From: Larix kaempferi
Taxonomy: Eukaryota > Streptophyta > Pinopsida > Pinales > Pinaceae
NCBI GenBank assembly: GCA_027924585.1
Contig: BSBM01000232.1
Location: forward strand, 26,199,501 to 26,263,500
Length of the DNA: 64,000 nt
Direction: 5' to 3'
The first letter of the stretch is position 1; every line of letters starts with the position of its first letter. A model generated the notes under the pieces. The model did no database searches. It had not been told where the DNA came from and saw only the letters and a program-made list of their open reading frames with translations. Both the position numbers and the translations under genes were made by a program. Below, piece after piece: positions 55,381 through 64,000 of the stretch.

Positions 55381-56150
55381 ATGGCGGAAGAAGCAAAGTT
55401 TAAGGTCGAGAAATTTAATGGCCAAAACTACCAGTTATGGAAGATGCAAATGGAGGACTATATGTACCAGAAGGATCTATTCCTACCGTTGGGAGGAAGA
55501 GCAAAGCATCTGGCGACTATGAAGGACGAAGAATGGGAGGTTCTTGACATAAAGGCACTGGGAATAACACGGCTATCCCTGGCTTCGTCGGTGGCTTTCA
55601 ATATCTCGAAAGAAAAGACAATGGAGGGTTTGATGAGCGCATTGGGTAAGCTGAATGAAAAACCCTCGGCCTCCAACAAGGTATTTCTAATGAAGCATTT
55701 ATTTAATATGAAGATGTCTGAAGGTAGATCTGTTGCTGATCATTTAAATGAATTTAATATGGTTACAAATCAACTAAGTTCTGTAAGTGTGAACTTTAAT
55801 GATGAGGTTAGGGATCTTCTAATCTTGTGTTCATTGTCGGAAAGCTGGAATAGCTTGGTCATAGCTGTAAGTAACTCTGTCTCTAGTTCAAACACCTTGA
55901 AATTTGATGATGTTATTGGTGTTATTCTTAGCGAAGAAATGCGAAGAAAAATCACAAGTGAGACATCAGGTAATGCATTGACTATGGAGAGCAGGGGAAG
56001 ACAAAGGGAGAAAGGAAATAGCCAAGGTAATCGCAGCAAGTCTAAAACGGGCAGATCCAAGTCCAGACTGGGAAAGAGAGTGCTAGAACTGTGGAAAGAA
56101 AGGACATATGAAGAAAGACTGTAGATCTCTAAAGAATAAATGAGATGGAC
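55381..56150 (+). pseudogene. Copia B gag
   Basis: ATG 55381 (GCAATGG context) opens a 250-codon frame: KVEKFNGQNYQLWKMQMEDY at the N terminus, then ALITRLSLA-like, NKVFLMKHLFNMKM and LNEFNMVTNQL, the usual Copia gag landmarks. A frameshift near 56078 throws the end out of frame. The zinc knuckle survives in another frame (NCGKKGHMKKDC, about 56086-56125), with TAG where the family has a Trp codon after the first Cys. Confidence 0.9.
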
Positions 56151-56188
56151 AACAAGAAACTACCCAGGAAGCAAATGTAGCAGGTGAT

Positions 56189-59100
56189 GTGTTACAAGAT
56201 GCTTTGATTCTTGCATTAGATAATACTAGTGATTATTGGGTAGTAGATTCAGGCGCTTCATGTCATGCTACACCCCATAGGAAATATTTTCATGATTATG
56301 TTCCAGGTGATTTTGGACATGTCTTATTGGGTGATGATGAGCCATGTAAAATTGTTGGAATGGGTAAGGTAGGGATAAAATTTAAGAATGGAACTGAATG
56401 GATGCTGAAAGATGTTAGGCATATTCCTGCTATGAAAAGAAATCTGATCTCATCAGGGCAGTTGGGAGATGGCGGCTGTCTATCTACGTTTGGAGAAATG
56501 TGGTGGAAGAGCAATAAATGATCAATGGTGATAGCAAAAGGAGACAGGGTAGGTACGTTGTATTTATGTCCTCATAATACCGACCATTCTATCTCTTTAT
56601 CTTCCACAGGAACATATACAACATTGTGGCATCATAGGCGTGGCCACATGAGTGAGAAGGGGATGCATATTCTCCACTCAAGGAAGTTGCTGCCAGATTT
56701 GAAGCAGGTAAGTTTGGAATTCTGTGAGAACTGTGTTTATGGAAAACAGAAGAGATTCAGATTTCTCAGGGTTGGGAAACATAAGAAGAATGAAAAGTTA
56801 GAGCTTGTGCATACAGATGTATGGGGACCGACTCAGGTACAATCTCTTGGTGGCTCTCATTATTATGTTATTGATGATGCAACTAGATAAACTTAGGTTA
56901 ATTGCATTAGACATAAATATGATGTGTTTGCTACTTTGAAGAAGTGGAAAGCTTTGGTTGAGAATGAGATAGGAAAAAGGTTGAAGTGTCTCAGATCTGA
57001 TAATGGAGGTGAGTATTGAAGCAAGGAGTTTGATAGTTACTGTTCATACCATGGGATTTGTAGAGAGAAGACAGTCCCAGGAACACCATAAGAAAATGGT
57101 GTGTCAGAAAGGATGAATAGAACGATCATGGAGCGTGCAAGGTGTATGAGATTGCATGCAGGGTTGCCCTTATAGTTTTGGGCAGATGCTGTAAATACTT
57201 CTGTTTATTTAATAAACAGAGGGCCTTCAAGTGCTTTGGATGGTGATATTCCAGACGAGGCATGGACAGGTAAAAAGGTAAACTACTCATTTTTGAGAAC
57301 GTTTGGTTGTGAAGCATTTGTCCATATTGATAAAGAAAATAGAACAAAGCTTGAAGCTAAATCCAAGAAATGTATCTTTATTGGATATGGGGTTGATGAT
57401 TTTGGTTATCGCTTATGGGATTATGAAAATAACAAAATCATTAGGATTAGAGATGTGATATTCAATGAAGAGGTCATGTATAAAGATCATTTGCAGGGAA
57501 AGAAACAAGAAAAGGAAAACACAGAGTACACAGTACTTGATGAAATTAAAGAAGATGAAGTTCCAAAGATGCCAGAAAATCAAAAACAGCAACAAGTACC
57601 TGAAACTCCTGCAAGTGTAAGAAGATCTACTAGGTTAAGTAGACTCCTTGAACGATACTCTCATTTAATGTATTATTTATTGATTACTGATTCTAGTGAA
57701 CTAGAATATTATGAAGAAGCAATGCAGGTGGAAACTAGAAAGAAGTGGGAGCGAGGCATGAATGAGGAGATGGACTCATTGGTAGGAAACCGAACTTGGG
57801 ATTTGGTTCAGTTTCTTGCTGGTAAAAGAGCATTGTAGAACAAATGGGTTTACAGGTTGAAGGAAGAAGAAGGAGGCAAGAAGAGGTACAAGGACAGACT
57901 TGTTGTAAAGGGGTTTTCACAGAAGAAAGGTATAGATTTTGATGAAATATTTTCTCATGTTGTTAAAATGACTTCAATTAGGACTATTTTAAGTCTAGCA
58001 GCGGTAGAAGATTTGCATCTTGAACAGTTAGATGTAAAAACAACTTTTATCCATGGGGATTTGGAGGAAGAGATATATATGTAGTAGCCACAAGGGTATG
58101 AGGTCAAAGGGAAGGAGGATTTGGTATGAAGGTTGAAGAAGATCTTGTATGGCTTGAAGCAAGCTCCAAGGCAGTGGTATTAAAAATTTGACAGGTTTAT
58201 GATAGAACAAGGTTATAGTAGATGTCATTATGACCACTGTGTTTATTTCAAGAGGCTAGACAATGAAAGATATATTATCTTGTTATTGTATGTGGATGAC
58301 ATGCTTGTTGTAGGGTCTAACATGCAGGATATAAATGTACACAAAATGAAGCTAGCTAATTCATTTGCGATGAAGGATTTGGGTGCTGCAAAGCAAATCC
58401 TTGGTATGAGAATAACAAGAGACAGGAAAAATCGCAAATTGACATTGTCTCAGAGTGAGTACATACAAAAGGTCTTGGAGAGGTTCAGAATGCAGAATGA
58501 AAAACCAGTTAGTACACCTTTGGCCAACCATTTCAAACTAAGGAAATGTGTCCCAAAACACGGGAAGAGATAGATTACATGTCCAAGATTCCCTATTCAT
58601 CAGTAGTTGGAAGCTTGATGTATGCCATAATGTGCACAAGACCAGACATTGCACATGTAGTGGGAGTTGTGAGCAGATATATGAACAATCCAGGTAAAGA
58701 ACATTGGAAGGAAGTACAGTGGATTCTTAGGTATTTGAGAGGTACTACCACTCAGGCATTATGTTTTGGAGGTTCAGACACCGCTCTACAGGGATATGTT
58801 GATGCAGATATGGCAGGTGATAAGGATAGCAGGAGTAGCACCAAAGGGTATGTGTTTACTGTAGGTGGAACAACAGTAATTTGGATTTCGAAACTGCAAA
58901 AGGTTGGTGCACTTTCAACAATGGAAGTAGAGTACGTTGTTGTTACAGAGGCTAGTAAAGAGATGATTTGGTTGTAGAGGTTTATGGAGGAATTGGGTAA
59001 GAAGCAAAATGATAGCAGGTTGTATAGTGATAGCTAGAGTTCCATTCATCTTGCAAAGAAATCAACATTCCATTCCAGGACTAAGCATATACAACTCAAG

Positions 59101-59240
59101 TACCATTTCATACGCTCTGTTATGGAAGATGAACTATTGAAACTAGAAAATATACATACTAGCCAGAATCCTGTAGACATGTTCACAAAGGTAGTGACTA
59201 GAGAGAAACTGAGTTCCTACTCGATTTCAGTTGGCCTTCT
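56189..59240 (+). pseudogene. Copia B pol
   Basis: Protease at 56235-56300 with VVDSGASCHAT intact. Pre-integrase zinc region at 56610-56760 (WHHRRGHMSEKGM, FCENCVYGKQ). Integrase: Asp 56817 in HTDVWGP, Asp 56999 in RSDNGGEY and Glu near 57106 in NGVSERMN are all kept, but stops occur at 56887, 57017, 57089 and 57173. The integrase C terminus runs in the 57236-57838 frame. RT: QLDVKTTFIHGDLEEE, YGLKQAPRQWY and YVDD (58289-58300), with stops at 57836, 58084, 58126 and 58180. RNase H: GYVDADMAGD and ALSTMEVEYVV, with TAG at 58975 and 59035. All catalytic motifs are readable, but the gene is dead. Confidence 0.92.
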
Positions 59241-59320
59241 AGCATGAAGGTGAAGATGAGAAATTTTCCAAGTCCAAGTCCAACAAGTACAATAGCGGCG
59301 GAGTTGTCGTGATCAATCTC

Positions 59321-59332
59321 CAAGTGGGAGAT
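59321..59332 (+). other. Polypurine tract of Copia B
   Basis: AAGTGGGAGAT directly before TGTTGG. Confidence 0.88.
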
Positions 59333-59840
59333 TGTTGGTTATGGAGCCTGATCTCTCAAATTCAGAGATATTATTATTCAGCCGTGTTTGTACCCCAACT
59401 TTATATGATATACAAAATGACTGTACAGTCACCCCAGCGGGGGGGAGGGTGAAGCCTCCCCCCACTGGGGTCCGGGGGCGAGAGGGCCCCCAGAGGAAAT
59501 TTTTGGGGTTGTTTTACGGGCCCATGGTTTTGGGTAACCCATCGTATTCCCCTTTATAAGAAAGACATTTTAATACAGCTAGTGTTGATGTATTAGGTAT
59601 TATGCATTAAGATCGAAAATGAGAGATTGTGAGAGAGTGAAGAGGAAGTGCAGTGGATGTGCTGTAGGTTGTATCCCTTCATTTGCTGGATGGTATAATA
59701 ATAAGGACTGGAAATTTCAGTGTGGACGTAGCCCATGTTGGGTGAACCACGATATATTGGTGTCTTTATTGTAATATGTTTGTGTGATTGTATTTGCATC
59801 ATGTTTATTGTTTATTGCTCAATGATCTTGTTTTCTAACA
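59333..59840 (+). repeat. 3' LTR of Copia B (508 bp)
   Basis: Matches the 5' LTR but carries a GC-rich segment of about 50 bp (59439-59490, G-runs followed by C-runs) that the 5' LTR lacks. Confidence 0.9.
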
Positions 59841-59845
59841 TTCTC
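59841..59845. repeat. Right TSD of Copia B (TTCTC)
   Basis: Identical to 54813-54817. Confidence 0.9.
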
Positions 59846-59989
59846 TCCTTCGAATTTTGTCGAACTAAAGATCAACTTGCAGATCTTTTTACTAAGGCTC
59901 TTCCAAAAGACAAATTGGAGAAACTTAGATTGATGTTAGGAATTCAAAAACTTGACATCAAGGGGGAGATTGAAACCATTGATGCCTAG
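59846..59989 (+). pseudogene. Copia A pol, C-terminal end after Copia B
   Basis: Codes for CRTKDQLADLFTKALPKDK and LRLMLGIQ, the conserved end of Copia RNase H, ending in TAG at 59987. This continues the frame lost at 54812 once Copia B and one duplication are set aside. Confidence 0.88.
59958..59979 (+). other. Polypurine tract of Copia A
   Basis: AAGGGGGAGATTGAAACCA lies just before the 3' LTR. Confidence 0.75.
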
Positions 59990-60308
59990 TTTTTAGGCAT
60001 GAATTGGACACTCTATTGTTGTTTGTATTGAGAGAAGAGAAGACAATTGTAGGTGGATTTGTTGTGAGCTACTGTAGGCGCTGTTTTTTTTAAAGAAAAC
60101 AGAGGATACTATGTTTTTTTCTTCTCTTTGAAATAAAACTGTAACTGTGTTTTATTTTTTAGAAGATCGATTTTTAGTGCTGTGTGATATCAAAGTTCTG
60201 GTTAATCTTATTTTGATGCAGTCATTTTTTATATTTTGAAGTTTTGGATCTGTATTTTTTGGTGTGTGACTATAGTGAACACTTAAGTCCTTTTATTTAG
60301 ATTCATCA
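59980..60308 (+). repeat. 3' LTR of Copia A (329 bp)
   Basis: TGATGCCTAG...TTCATCA, closely matching 50534-50867. Confidence 0.9.
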
Positions 60309-60421
60309 GCAAATAAAGTGGGATTAACGATAGAGAAAAATTCTATTGTTAAGTGCACTTGAGTAAGAGGAGTTTTGGGATAGGTGATAATTCTGGGAAT
60401 AACTAGTTACCTAGTGTAAGT
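60309..60421 (+). repeat. 5S-rRNA-derived repeat, copy 2, right part
   Basis: GTTAAGTGCACTTGAGTAAGAGGAG, then GGGATAGGTGA and TTCTGGGAA (60351-60397), follow the order of the 5S rRNA A box, intermediate element and C box. The preceding GATTAACGATAGAGAAAAA aligns with GATTTAACTATGGGAAAAG of copy 1 at 50098. The CACTA element begins at the end of this piece. Confidence 0.55.
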
Positions 60422-60439
60422 CACTATAGAATTTGAACC

Positions 60440-60660
60440 CAAAATCCGATGAGAAAATCTGACGACATCCGACGAAAAGGACTGTGTCATCGGATTTCAC
60501 CTTCAAAATTACGAAATTTGATGATTTTTTTAAAAATTGATAGAAGGAGCCCTCAGATATCCGACGACCCTCTGATATCCGACGATGACTGTTGAATAGT
60601 GACCAGTGTCGTCGGATATCCGACCTTATATTGTAACCGTTGATGTCGGATATCCGACGG
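60440..60660 (+). repeat. CACTA subterminal repeats, outer cluster
   Basis: Perfect palindromes GTCGGATATCCGAC at 60611-60624 and 60645-60658. Variants (CAGATATCCGACGA, CTGATATCCGACGA, ATCCGACGA) lie at 60465-60590. In En/Spm such motifs bind the TnpA-type protein. Confidence 0.8.
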
Positions 60661-61297
60661 CTTCTTTTGAAAATATCAAAACATATATAACAAAGATTTT
60701 ATCTAATGCACTTTCCAAGAATGTACTAAAACCATGCCAACACAAATATCATTTGGATGGCATTCAATTTGCAGGCACATAACGAAATGCGCATTTACCA
60801 AAGACCATAATGTTGGTTGTCCAAATTTGAGACCCAGAATACAAGGGTTAAGGCAATATGGCAGTTGAATTTGAACAACTACAAACAAATATATGATAGC
60901 AATTGAGCTTGAAACTAGTTTGTTTCTAACTTTTTCTCTCACTTCGACTATTGTTAGTGCTATTACATGCATAAATAGCGCAAGTACTCTTCCTTGTTGA
61001 AATCTACACTATTAACGTAAAGTTAAACATATTAATGTAAAGTTTATGCTCGAGGACAACGATATTTTCCCGACGTGTGAAATCGCGCTGTGTTTGCTTA
61101 CTGGACTCTCTGTAAGCACCATTGAATAAGAGAAATATAGTCCATTTATGTTGAAAATATGTTGCATGGTTGTTTATAACTATGGCAACTTAGCACTTAG
61201 AAACTACTTGTAAATTGCATAGTATTAAAATGAAGGAAGGAAAATCGCCGTCCAAAATAGAGACAAGCTATGTAGGGACTCGGGAGTTGGAATCTGA

Positions 61298-61510
61298 TCG
61301 AAAGAGACATTGTGATTGTAATCGTTTGGAGGCACAGAGATGATGAAATTGTTGTACACACTTATGACCGTTTGGTCGATTCGCACACGTTGATGAGTTT
61401 GTTATCGAAAGAGACGTTTTGATTGTGACCGTTTGGAGGCACAGACATGATGAAATTGTTGTACACACTTATGACCGTTTGGATGCGCACACGTTGATGG
61501 GTTTGCTGTG
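61298..61510 (+). repeat. 107-bp tandem duplication inside the CACTA element
   Basis: TCGAAAGAGAC(A/G)TT starts at 61298 and 61405. The units share GAAATTGTTGTACACACTTATGACC and GCACACGTTGATG. Confidence 0.85.
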
Positions 61511-62089
61511 ATGAATTATGATTAAGATAATATTTGATTATGTTGCTTGGTTGCCGGATGCTCGGGTTTGAGATAATGCGATAACATCATTGAAATTCAT
61601 TTTGTTTCCGTATTCTGTTTTGTAATGGCTTTGTAAGATCATACTGCATACTAATCTTAGATCATGACAATTGGAAAGTATTTTTTAAGTTGCATGGGGA
61701 TTAAAGTTAAAAAAGAGGGTTGGCCGTCGGATGGAAATAGTGAAAGGATATTTGCATCATGAAAATGGATTGTATATTGGAGGCGCAGATATTATGAGAC
61801 TGGTGTACACTCATTGTCGGATCCATATTATGATAACAATTAAATCTTATTTCTTTGGGGATGCTCTGAGTCCGATTCCCAATGTTGTTTGGTAGAGTTT
61901 CCATTTTTTTTAAAACTTTTTCCACGTTTTGCTAGTTTGGATTTGTTAGTTAAATGTTATCCCTATTTGTGGCTTCCCGCTTTCACTTGGAAATGCAAGG
62001 CAGGCACAGTTAGAGCATAGCAGGGCAGGTGTTAGCTTGGTTTCATTTAGTCTATAGAGTAAATATGTGTTTGTGTTAATAGTGAGGCT

Positions 62090-62215
62090 ATCCGACATAA
62101 TATTATGCCTGGGGATGTCGGATATCCGACCATATATTATGCCCGAGGATGTCGGATATCCGACATTTATTCTCCAATGATAACTATGCTTAATTCGTCA
62201 GATATCCGACGACCA
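62090..62215 (+). repeat. CACTA subterminal repeats, inner cluster
   Basis: GTCGGATATCCGAC at 62117-62130 and 62151-62164, with GTCAGATATCCGAC at 62197-62210. A duplicated TATTATGCC(T/C)G(G/A)GGATG spacer lies between them. Just upstream of the transposase gene, so it may also act in its promoter. Confidence 0.8.
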
Positions 62216-62419
62216 TTTATATTTTAAAATCTATAAATTTTGAAACATTCCGACATGTTTGCTATACAAGCGAAGGTTTGCGGAAGTTTTTTTATTCGGC
62301 GGATTGTTTTTTGTAAAAGAATACGTTATTATTTCTATTGTTTTTGTGATTAAAGTGAGCGAAGTGTGGAGCTTGATTTTCTAAAACCGATAATCTTCAT
62401 TCGAGCTCTTTACAAGAAA

Positions 62420-62632
62420 ATGTCAAATAGAAATATTCCTGATCCAGACGAACAAAATCGACAATTGCTCACTAGATTGTGGGATGGACTGAAAAGAAAG
62501 GGTGATGAGAAATGTTATTGTCCATGTAGTCAATGCAGGGGCTTTAAGAGGAGAAGAATAAAGATCACAACAACCAGAAAACATTGTAGGGAACATGGAC
62601 ACGTTGAGGGGGGACATGAATATCGTCCATTT
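62420..62632 (+). pseudogene. CACTA transposase, exon 1 (transposase-associated domain)
   Basis: ATG 62420 starts a 71-codon exon with CYCPCSQCRGFKRR and KHCREHGHVEGG, the Cys/His-rich transposase-associated domain at the N terminus of plant En/Spm transposases. A donor GTAAGT stands at 62633. No stop in this exon. Confidence 0.8.
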
Positions 62633-62744
62633 GTAAGTTTTGCATTATATATGTTTTTTTTATTGCGTTTGTAAATGTATGTATTATTTTAATATTTCTT
62701 ATATTAACTTTTATCTATTGATGGTTTCATGTAATTATAAAGTA

Positions 62745-63098
62745 AATACATCCTACGACATATCGTCCGGAGGAAGTGCTTTCGGAACAAGTACCAGAGG
62801 AACATGGAGTTATGAATAATGGAGAATAGGTTAATGATCATATTGAAGAAGATGATCATACTGATAACATAGTTGAAGATGATGGTACAAATACTTTGAT
62901 CCATGATTCATTTAATGTTAGAATGGATGATGATGATGATGATCATTTTGATGATATTCATGATTTACCTCTTCTTGAGAAGGCATACAAACACCTTTAT
63001 GAGGGCTCCAACACAAATCTTCGCTCTGCTATATTGTTGATAATGAACTTGAAGGTTATGAATGGTCTTTCAAACATATCAGTCACACGGATGTTAAG
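62745..63098 (+). pseudogene. CACTA transposase, exon 2
   Basis: After a T-rich intron the frame shows PTTYRPEEVLSEQVPEE, an acidic run with six Asp in a row, then LPLLEKAYKHLYEGSNTNL, ILLIMNLKVMNGLSN and VTRMLR, the TNP2 N-terminal signature. One TAG (about 62828) interrupts it. A donor GTATGT lies at 63099. The acceptor at about 62743 is weak. Confidence 0.75.
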
Positions 63099-63267
63099 GT
63101 ATGTAATATATGCCATCACATAATATATATGATCGCGCTAAAGGTTATCACCGTTCGTCTAATAATTTTATTGTTAATTCATAAGTCAAATTAATACGGT
63201 ATTAATGTGTTTCATTAATATTATTTCTATATTATATTAACTAGATTTTTATTTTAATTTGTTGTAG

Positions 63268-63893
63268 CATGATAACTGAATTTTTGTTACCACCGTCAAA
63301 TATTTTACCTCACATATCGAGATTTATCTGCCATCATGAAATAAATTGGAATGCAGTATGAAGCAATTCATGCATGCCCCGATGACCATGTTATATATTA
63401 TAATCAGCATGAATTTGCAACAGAATGTCCGGAATGTCATATCAGTAGATATCGAACAGATCAAGTAACAAAAAGGGTGCCTCGCAAGGTTCTTCGTTAT
63501 ATTCCCATTATTCCACATTTGCAATGACTGTTCAGGTGCAAAAACATAACGCAGTTTATGGATTACCATGCACGGAACAAAAGTCAAGATGACATTATTC
63601 GAATGCCTGTAGATGGGTTTGCATTTAGAGATATGGAGGAAAAATGGCCTCACTTTAAAGAAGAACCTCGTAATCTTAGGATTTCTTTGGGAGCAGATGG
63701 TGTCAATCCATTTGCAGAGATGAGATCCGTTTACTCGGTGTGGCCTATTTTTGTTATCAACAATAACATTCCTCCATGGTTGTCAATAAAGAGGGAGCAC
63801 ATAATGTTGTCGATGATTGTTCTAGGTCTATTGTGTCTACAACTTTTTTTTTTTAATGTAGTGGCATCTCATTTGTCGTATTTTGTTGCATAA
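63268..63893 (+). pseudogene. CACTA transposase, TNP2 core (incomplete)
   Basis: After an acceptor (TTGTTGTAG, ending at 63267) and one frame change, 63355-63540 reads YEAIHACPDDHVIYYNQHEF, CPECHISRYR and RVPRKVLRYIP, then a TGA near 63525 replaces an Arg codon. 63558-63840 gives MPVDGFAFRDMEEKWPHFKEE, LRISLGADGVNPFAEMRSVYS and NIPPWLSIK, the TNP2 transposase core (first Asp region). The catalytic centre continues beyond the window. Confidence 0.82.
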
Positions 63894-64000
63894 TGTCATA
63901 TATATATTTATTGTTTTTCTCTTGTGCAATATGGTTTATATATCTAAATGGTACGTCTCATAATTTTATTTTTTATATGTTCAAATCAATCAGCTAAGTA

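Larger units (their letters stand above)
54818..59840 (+). mobile_element. Copia LTR retrotransposon B, full length, nested in Copia A
   Basis: Perfect 5-bp duplications TTCTC, LTRs TGTTGG...TAACA at both ends (488 and 508 bp), primer-binding site, gag, pol and polypurine tract. The polypurine tract CAAGTGGGAGAT followed by TGTTGG is typical of Tork-like Copia elements. Copia C at 44524-45866 is the 3' end of another member. Confidence 0.95.
50534..60308 (+). mobile_element. Copia LTR retrotransposon A, with Copia B nested inside
   Basis: LTRs of about 330 bp (TGATGCC...TTCATCA) at both ends, a primer-binding site, gag-pol in order, and a polypurine tract. Copia B (54818-59840) sits in the RNase H region. 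The 5-bp flanks ACTGT and GCAAA differ, so the target duplication is lost or mutated. Net length without B is about 4.75 kb. Confidence 0.92.
60422..64000 (+). mobile_element. CACTA (En/Spm) transposon, 5' part; continues past the window
   Basis: Begins CACTATAGAATTTG after AGT (possible 3-bp duplication). A subterminal zone with repeated GTCGGATATCCGAC follows to about 62215, then a transposase gene with En/Spm N-terminal and TNP2 domains. The 3' end is outside the window. Confidence 0.85.

Noticed and set aside
60422-60660. CRISPR-like array from the repeated GTCGGATATCCGAC words
   Set aside because: Spacing is irregular, the repeats are palindromic and the context is a plant CACTA transposon.

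Overview
The window looks like nuclear DNA from a large, repeat-rich seed plant. It is AT-rich, carries plant-type Copia, hAT, CACTA, Helitron and LINE sequences in deep nests, and shows no host gene I can name with confidence. The style (old, tall nests, many solo LTRs, decayed reading frames, short tandem duplications) would fit a gymnosperm, but that is inference from style; no species marker is visible. No rRNA array, functional tRNA or CRISPR was found.

Layout. 1-1.3 kb: remnant of an LTR retrotransposon reduced to two LTR pieces and a 117-bp internal scrap. 1.9-5.2 kb: hAT element on the minus strand with BED finger, DUF659 and dimerisation regions. 5.4-10.35 kb: a second hAT on the plus strand with 8-bp target duplications AAGCTTCC; its transposase is split by a 1,247-bp solo LTR with TSD GAGGA. 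10.4-13.4 kb: unassigned DNA, a 221-bp tandem duplication and a large AT-rich palindrome built from tRNA-derived SINE units. 13.4-24.1 kb: Copia element D (minus) holding three insertions: a 963-bp solo LTR inside gag, a SINE-like unit in the leader, and a 3,638-bp TG...CA element (TSD AAGTT) inside its 5' LTR. That last element carries an unrecognised gene on the minus strand.

24-30 kb: unassigned DNA, a SINE-bearing tandem duplication, a Gypsy scrap and two copies of a LINE reverse transcriptase scrap separated by a 1,065-bp solo LTR. 30.1-36.8 kb: Copia element E (plus) with a 776-bp hAT derivative between integrase and RT. 37-42 kb: tandem duplications, a non-autonomous relative of the second hAT and a triplicated ~0.6-kb unit. 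42.7-45.9 kb: Helitron remnant (OTU-like and N-terminal regions) abutting the 3' end of Copia C. 46-50.5 kb: minisatellites, SINEs and a 5S-rRNA-derived repeat. 50.5-60.3 kb: Copia A with full-length Copia B inserted in its RNase H region (TSD TTCTC). 60.4 kb to the end: CACTA (En/Spm) element whose subterminal region repeats the palindrome GTCGGATATCCGAC and whose transposase gene runs out of the window.

None of the coding regions is intact; all transposition genes carry stops or frameshifts, many of them CAG to TAG. The most unusual item is the 3.6-kb TG...CA element at 20438-24075, best explained as a giant solo LTR carrying its own ORF, with repeated hairpins on both sides of that ORF. 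The second is a 5S-rRNA-derived repeat pair (Cassandra-like) whose second copy appears split by Copia A and then by the CACTA element.
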